Origin: JBAXRT01 sp037131065
GTDB lineage: Bacteria > Bacteroidota > Bacteroidia > Bacteroidales > FEN-979
Length of the DNA: 10,208 bases
Direction: 5' to 3'
Assembly (NCBI GenBank): GCA_037131065.1
Contig: JBAXRT010000109.1
Span: forward strand, 1 to 10,208
The stretch's first letter is position 1. Each line of letters starts with the position of its first letter. A program made the translations under genes and the position numbers. The notes below the pieces were generated by a model. The model made no database searches. It saw only the letters and a program-made list of their open reading frames with translations, and was not told the origin of the DNA. Positions 6,228 through 10,208 of the stretch are shown in pieces.

Positions 6228-7649
6228 TTATTCTATTTCACGGTGACGAAGATGGGTCTTTACAGAAAACCTTTCATTCAAATGCTTTGTCAGTTCCTCT
6301 GCGCAGAATACCGACCGGTGCTGTCCTCCGGTACATCCGAAGTTCACCGCCAGGTGAGTGAATCCCCGCTCAACATAAGTACTGACACTCTGGTCGACCA
6401 GTGAAAAGACATGTTCGAGGAACCGGTCCACTTCCGGCTCCCTTTTCAGGAAACCAATGACCGGCTGATCTTTCCCGGTTACAAGCTTATACTCGGGGTA
6501 TCTCCCCGGGTTCGGGAGGGCTCGACAGTCAAATACAAATCCCCCACCGTTACCTGAATCATCACCCGGCATACCATTCTTGTATGAAAAACTGGTAACA
6601 GAAACCTCCAGGTCCGAGGCTGGTCTTGCCTTCTCCCTGAATTGAGGATCCTGGGTCATGCGCTCCAGAACCTCACCGAGCATCGGGATTTTCAGCCCGA
6701 TCCTGCCGCTTTGCAAAAGATATTCAAGGTTGGCCATGGCAAATGGAATGCTCTGGAGAAAATGGGGCCTCTTTTCATAATAGCCTCGGAAACCATAAGC
6801 ACCGAGCGCCTGGAGGATCCTGATGAGTACAAAGCCATAAAAATATGTTCTGAACTCTTCGTGATCTATGGAATGATACTTCCCAAGGACATCCAGGTAA
6901 TGATCAAGCAGACCTTCCCGGATATTTTCGGGAATATCCGCTTTTGCATCATAGAGAAGCGATGCGATATCATACTGCAAGGCCCCTTTCCTCCCACCCT
7001 GGTAATCAATGAACCAGGGCTCATCATCAAGGATCATCACATTCCTTGACTGAAAATCACGATAGATAAAATATCCGGAATCTGCTGAAAGCAGAAAAGC
7101 CGTGAGGGTTTTAAAATCATCTTCGAGTTTCTGTTCGTCAAAGGGCACCCTGGCCAGTTTCAGAAAATAATACTTGAAATAGTTGAGATCCCACAGCATC
7201 GACTGGGTATCGAAAGCAGCCCGGGGATAGCATTTCCCGAAGTCGATCCCTTTTCCTGCGCTCACCTGGAACCGTGGCAGCCATCCGATAACCTTTTTAT
7301 AGAGTTCAACCAGTTCACCCGAAAAATCAGGCTGTTCCCGGCGTATCCCGGAGAGCCTGGAGAAGAGGGTTTCATCGCCGAGGTCGGATAAAAGGTAGCA
7401 GTGTCCTTTATTGTCCTCAGCCAGTATCTCAGGTACCGGAAGTCCCTCAGAACGGAAATGTTTTGAAAAGGAGAGAAAGGCCTGGTTTTCGCGGAGATCC
7501 TCGTTGTATGCACCAACCACGATCCCCAGGTCTCCAAATATCCTGAAATACTGCCTGTAAGATCCCGTTCCAAAGATCGGTTCAGTCCTGAGGGGCGCCC
7601 TGCCCGACCACTTCTGAAAAAGTTCGTTTACCTTTTGGATACTGGTCAC
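6228..7649 (-). CDS. AmgK-like APH-fold sugar kinase fused to a RapZ C-terminal domain
   Basis: This 473-residue protein has two domains. Residues 1-325 are an aminoglycoside-phosphotransferase-fold kinase: GTGSYRQYFR (27-36) as the nucleotide loop, YRDFQSRNVM (196-205) as the catalytic loop with D198 and N203 (Tyr replaces the usual His), and FIDYQGG (213-219) with metal-binding D215. This resembles AmgK, the anomeric kinase for MurNAc/GlcNAc in cell-wall recycling. Residues about 347-473 are a RapZ C-terminal domain: FVFDCRALPNPGR (371-383), TGKDQPVIGFL (391-401) and the signature GCTGGQHRS (438-446). In E. coli that domain binds glucosamine-6-phosphate; its usual P-loop partner is absent here. 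The start is GTG at 7649; no in-frame ATG lies upstream before the stop at 7686-7688, and the next Met is far inside. There is no clear Shine-Dalgarno site; the leader consists of 7-bp repeats. A MurU-like gene follows after one base. Confidence 0.9.
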   Translation of the reverse strand: MTSIQKVNELFQKWSGRAPLRTEPIFGTGSYRQYFRIFGDLGIVVGAYNEDLRENQAFLSFSKHFRSEGLPVPEILAEDNKGHCYLLSDLGDETLFSRLSGIRREQPDFSGELVELYKKVIGWLPRFQVSAGKGIDFGKCYPRAAFDTQSMLWDLNYFKYYFLKLARVPFDEQKLEDDFKTLTAFLLSADSGYFIYRDFQSRNVMILDDEPWFIDYQGGRKGALQYDIASLLYDAKADIPENIREGLLDHYLDVLGKYHSIDHEEFRTYFYGFVLIRILQALGAYGFRGYYEKRPHFLQSIPFAMANLEYLLQSGRIGLKIPMLGEVLERMTQDPQFREKARPASDLEVSVTSFSYKNGMPGDDSGNGGGFVFDCRALPNPGRYPEYKLVTGKDQPVIGFLKREPEVDRFLEHVFSLVDQSVSTYVERGFTHLAVNFGCTGGQHRSVFCAEELTKHLNERFSVKTHLRHREIE

Positions 7650-7650
7650 C

Positions 7651-7685
7651 GGATAATTGATAATGGATAATTGATAATGGATAAA
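7651..7685. repeat. Tandem heptamers, GGATAAT/TGATAAT alternating
   Basis: Five consecutive 7-bp units are visible on the plus strand: ggataat, tgataat, ggataat, tgataat and ggataaa. This is equivalent to a 14-bp unit repeated about 2.4 times. The array begins two bases before the GTG start of the kinase gene, so it forms that gene's translation leader. Short heptamer arrays of this kind are known between genes of cyanobacteria and occur in Bacteroidota. No function is evident. Confidence 0.85.
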
Positions 7686-7713
7686 CTATACAAATATCAT
7701 ATATTTTAACAAA
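7683..7713 (-). promoter_or_regulatory. Weak candidate promoter for the kinase-nucleotidyltransferase-addB genes
   Basis: On the minus strand a TTTG ending an eight-T run (7710-7713) is followed after 19 bp by TATAGTTT (7683-7690), which fits six of eight positions of TAnnTTTG. The spacing is right but the -7 match is imperfect. A second near-match, GATATTTG (7691-7698), lacks a spaced -33 box. This AT-rich segment is the only non-repeated part of the gap, so a promoter here is plausible. Confidence 0.22.
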
Positions 7714-7741
7714 AAAAACCTACCCATTTTTCGCGTTTTAC

Positions 7742-7790
7742 ATCTGACTTTTATCTTTTAACTTTTTCGGACTGCGGACTGCGGACTTTA
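7742..7790. repeat. Second run of degenerate heptamers after addA
   Basis: Seven units of 7 bp follow one another: atctgac, ttttatc, ttttaac, tttttcg, gactgcg, gactgcg and gacttta. Two are identical and the others share parts, so a 7-bp period runs through 49 bp. The array starts four bases past the addA stop. I see no stem-loop with a T-run that would make a conventional terminator in this gap. Confidence 0.7.
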
Positions 7791-7793
7791 TTT

Positions 7794-10208
7794 CTACACC
7801 TCCACCAGCCTGATCTCGGGCTCAAAATAAAGCAGGTACTTCCTCACATTCTCAAACCCCATTTCATGAAGATGCTTTTCGTAGATATCAAGCTGGGTCC
7901 GGTATTTTTCACTTGGTTTACCGCTCTTGTAATCAATCACGGTTGCCGTTCCCCCATCCAGGATCACCCTGTCGGGCCTGAGGACATTTCCGTCCGGCAG
8001 CAGCATCTCCGCCTCCGAACGAACTTCCCGGCCTGGTTCAAAGAAAGGTCGAATCTCCGCATTTTCCATCAATTGTTTCACCATTTCCCGGATGCCTGTT
8101 ACCATTTCCCTGCCAATCATTCCGCTGATCTGCATCGAAGTAATGACACTGTCGGTCTCATTGTAATCCCTGATCTTCGAGAGTACCGTATGCAACAGAT
8201 TTCCCCATCTTCGGTTACGTTCAGGGTCCTTTACATCCCAAATCTCAGGAGCATGGGAACGTATATAGATCTTATCCCTCCAGTCATCAGGTAAGACCTC
8301 CGGTGTTTCAACTACCATCATAGCCGGTTTATCTTTCAATGCAGGGAATGTTTCCCTCTTTCCGAACTCATAAACTTTCTTTTCCTCCGACCAGAGTTCC
8401 CCATGTTTGAGGAAAGAGGCAAAAAATGCCGGAAGACTCCTCGGGTCATCATCCGACTTCGGAGGCTTCTCCGTAAGGATAAATAAACCTGATTCCGGTC
8501 TGGTCATGACGACATATAGAAGATTCAGCATGTCGAGCAATGACTTCTGCTCCTCTTCCTGCCTCAACACTGCAAACTGGGTCTCATCCATCTCCTTGCC
8601 CGTCGGAAGGATCGCTGCCGGCAAACCGGGAACCTCCCTGTTCACCAAATCAACCCACAGATATCTCCTTGTGTTCTTCAGGCTCTCGGTTGCAAAGGGA
8701 AAGATCACAACGGGGAACTGGAGTCCCTTTGACTTGTGAATGGTCATGATCTTTACGGCATCCATCCCTTCAGGAATGACCACCGACAGCTTTTCCTTTT
8801 GCTTTTCCCACCATTTCAGGAATTCTGTTGCTCCGGCAGGATGTTTCAGTGCGAATTTATGTATATTCTCAAGGAAAAACTGAAGATAGGGATCACTTAC
8901 CCTGTTCAGCGAAAAGAGACGGATCAGCTCCTCGCAGAGGTCATAAAGTGGCAGGGCCCGGAGATACTCAATCCGAAGATTGATCCCGTTCTCTGATAAG
9001 ATCTTTGAGAACTTTTTACCCGTCTTGTCAGCCAACCCTGCCGAGGACATCAGGGTATGAAAGTCTGTCTCCCCCAGCCTGCCATTGTGGAAGAGCCAGG
9101 TCAGCATTTCAGCTGTGAGTACATTGCTTCCGGGTTCAAACAGAAACGTGATCATTGCAACAAGGAACCTCACTTTCATGGAGTGGACAAGCAACAGGGA
9201 CTCGGAAGAGATCACCGGAACTCCCTGACCTGCAAGGTAACGGGCTATCTCACTGGCGTTCCGGTTAGAACGACAGAGAATCGCTATATCTCTTAATAAG
9301 AATCCATCTGCCTTGCAATCGGAAATTATCTCATGGATCTTCCTTAAGTTGACCTCCCTGATGGTCTCTCCTCCATCCGGCCGTTCCAGGAATTCGATCC
9401 GTATATAACCCTCTCCCTTCGAAGGATCTGACTCCTGGACCAGTTTATGGTACACACGGGCCCTGACGGGATCAAGAAGTGCTGAAAGATGCTTAAAAAA
9501 AGCATTGTTAAAGTCCACCAGATGTCTGCCGGATCTGTAATTCCTGTCAAGGTGCTTCTGCTCATAATGATTCCTGAGGACCTGCTCCCGCTCCATCACA
9601 ACCTGGTTTTCCTTGCTGAACGGAAGTTCAGGTAACATGGCAAACTGCTCAACATCGCCATTCCTCCATCTGTAAATGGCCTGCTTGCCATCCCCGACAA
9701 CAAGGTTAAAGTAGCCTGCAGACAGGGCATTTTCAAGAAGCGGAACAAAATTCTGCCATTGAAGAGTGGAGGTGTCCTGGAATTCGTCGATCAGCAGGTG
9801 GTGGTATTTCTCACCCACCCGCTCATAGATGAAGGGAACTGGTTCACCCATTACGATCCGTGCAATACGGGCATTGAACTCCGAAATGTGGATCAGGTTA
9901 TTCTGTTTCTTAAACTCATCCAGGATCTTCCCGATTTCATTGAGGAGAGTCAGCGGGTAAATTGATTTCGTAAGCAGCTTAAGAAGGATATAATGGGGAT
10001 AGTGGTCCTCCGTCTCCTTCTCAATCCTGTGGTAAGCCTCCTCCAGGGTTTGTCTTATATCAGTAATTTTTTCTTTTTCAGCCGGTGTCGCCTTGGTGCT
10101 GAACCACTTCTCCTCTTCAATCGTCTTTATTACATATGAATTAGGCTTGATCTTATCAATTCTTCCGGCAGCGAGTCTCTCGAAGTATTTTCCGATTCCC
10201 TTGTCTCC
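7794..10208 (-). CDS. addA: AddA-like UvrD-family helicase-nuclease (5' end outside window)
   Basis: The frame is open from the right window edge to a TAG at 7794-7796, so 804 C-terminal residues are visible. The Walker A region is outside the window; an internal ATG at 9851 is not the start. SF1A helicase motifs appear in order: LLIDEFQDTS (motif II, near 9765-9796), VVGDGKQAIYRWR (motif III, 9663-9701), LDRNYRSG (motif IV), VKIMTIHKSKGLQFP (motif V, 8712-8756) and LLYVVMTR (motif VI, near 8500-8522). Before motif II, ISEFNARI is typical of AddA/RecB proteins. The C-terminal nuclease has RRWGNLLHTVL (near 8180-8210), LRPDRVI and VIDYKSG (7922-7942), giving the usual His, Asp, Asp and Lys, with Q and Y following. 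It should pair with the AddB encoded downstream to resect DNA ends. A 144-bp repeat-rich gap separates it from the next gene. Confidence 0.94.
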   Translation of the reverse strand, partial: GDKGIGKYFERLAAGRIDKIKPNSYVIKTIEEEKWFSTKATPAEKEKITDIRQTLEEAYHRIEKETEDHYPHYILLKLLTKSIYPLTLLNEIGKILDEFKKQNNLIHISEFNARIARIVMGEPVPFIYERVGEKYHHLLIDEFQDTSTLQWQNFVPLLENALSAGYFNLVVGDGKQAIYRWRNGDVEQFAMLPELPFSKENQVVMEREQVLRNHYEQKHLDRNYRSGRHLVDFNNAFFKHLSALLDPVRARVYHKLVQESDPSKGEGYIRIEFLERPDGGETIREVNLRKIHEIISDCKADGFLLRDIAILCRSNRNASEIARYLAGQGVPVISSESLLLVHSMKVRFLVAMITFLFEPGSNVLTAEMLTWLFHNGRLGETDFHTLMSSAGLADKTGKKFSKILSENGINLRIEYLRALPLYDLCEELIRLFSLNRVSDPYLQFFLENIHKFALKHPAGATEFLKWWEKQKEKLSVVIPEGMDAVKIMTIHKSKGLQFPVVIFPFATESLKNTRRYLWVDLVNREVPGLPAAILPTGKEMDETQFAVLRQEEEQKSLLDMLNLLYVVMTRPESGLFILTEKPPKSDDDPRSLPAFFASFLKHGELWSEEKKVYEFGKRETFPALKDKPAMMVVETPEVLPDDWRDKIYIRSHAPEIWDVKDPERNRRWGNLLHTVLSKIRDYNETDSVITSMQISGMIGREMVTGIREMVKQLMENAEIRPFFEPGREVRSEAEMLLPDGNVLRPDRVILDGGTATVIDYKSGKPSEKYRTQLDIYEKHLHEMGFENVRKYLLYFEPEIRLVEV

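Larger units (their letters stand above)
7650..7793. other. Intergenic gap between addA and the kinase gene
   Basis: This 144-bp gap is the longest non-coding stretch in the window. It holds two heptamer arrays (7651-7685 and 7742-7790) around an AT-rich core of about 56 bp with an A8/T8 tract (7711-7718). No ORF, tRNA or strong hairpin is visible. It probably separates transcription of addA from that of the three genes after it, or simply spaces them. Confidence 0.75.

Noticed and set aside
6642..7049. A 135-codon plus-strand open frame within the kinase-RapZ gene
   Set aside because: It is antisense to conserved kinase motifs, including D215, and shows no protein signature of its own.
6228..7649. 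Aminoglycoside resistance phosphotransferase
   Set aside because: The fold is shared, but the YRDFQSRN and FIDYQGG motifs, the RapZ-C fusion and the MurU-like neighbour point to cell-wall sugar metabolism.
7650..7793. CRISPR array or rho-independent terminator in the gap
   Set aside because: The repeats are 7 bp, adjacent and without spacers; the eight-T run on the minus strand is not preceded by a GC-rich stem.
7794..9851. A shorter addA starting at the ATG at 9851
   Set aside because: The frame continues upstream for 119 more codons to the window edge with helicase-like sequence such as ISEFNARI, so this Met is internal.
2622..10208. A defence island built around the helicase-nuclease genes
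   Set aside because: AddA and AddB motifs fit the housekeeping recombination enzyme, and the neighbours are sugar-metabolism genes; no toxin, phage or mobile element is present.

Overview
The window looks like chromosomal DNA from a member of the Bacteroidota. I infer this from the gene types: a Bacteroidota-style AddAB pair, a MEMO-AMMECR1 fusion with a lipoprotein-like leader, and an APH-kinase/RapZ-C fusion. The weak Shine-Dalgarno sites and a perfect TAnnTTTG promoter element agree with it. The DNA is gene-dense, with moderate GC. I see no RNA genes, transposases, phage genes or CRISPR.

Left part (1-2641): two divergent genes share a 41-bp spacer. The minus-strand gene, cut by the left edge, is a membrane protein with about seven helices followed by a spermidine-synthase-like (Rossmann) domain. 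The plus-strand gene is a complete MEMO + AMMECR1 fusion, i.e. the A and B proteins of the 'AmmeMemoRadiSam' system in one chain, with an N-terminus resembling a lipoprotein signal peptide. The radical SAM partner is not in the window.

Right part (2622-10208): four minus-strand genes read leftwards. In transcription order they are addA (5' end outside the window), a 144-bp gap made largely of 7-bp repeats, a sugar kinase fused to a RapZ C-terminal domain (AmgK-like), a MurU-like sugar-1-phosphate nucleotidyltransferase, and addB. The last three are tightly packed (1-bp and 17-bp gaps), so they are probably one transcript. AddA and AddB form a helicase-nuclease that processes double-strand breaks. 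The two genes between them look like an amino-sugar salvage pair (anomeric kinase, then uridylyltransferase) that would feed UDP-MurNAc or a related UDP-sugar to cell-wall synthesis.

The most notable item is the kinase-RapZ fusion. In E. coli the RapZ C-terminal domain senses glucosamine-6-phosphate and presents sRNA to RNase E. Here that domain is joined to a kinase of the family that salvages cell-wall amino sugars, and it lacks the basic tail used for RNA binding. This suggests a metabolite-sensing kinase rather than an sRNA adaptor. Second in interest is the possibly exported, lipid-anchored MEMO-AMMECR1 protein.
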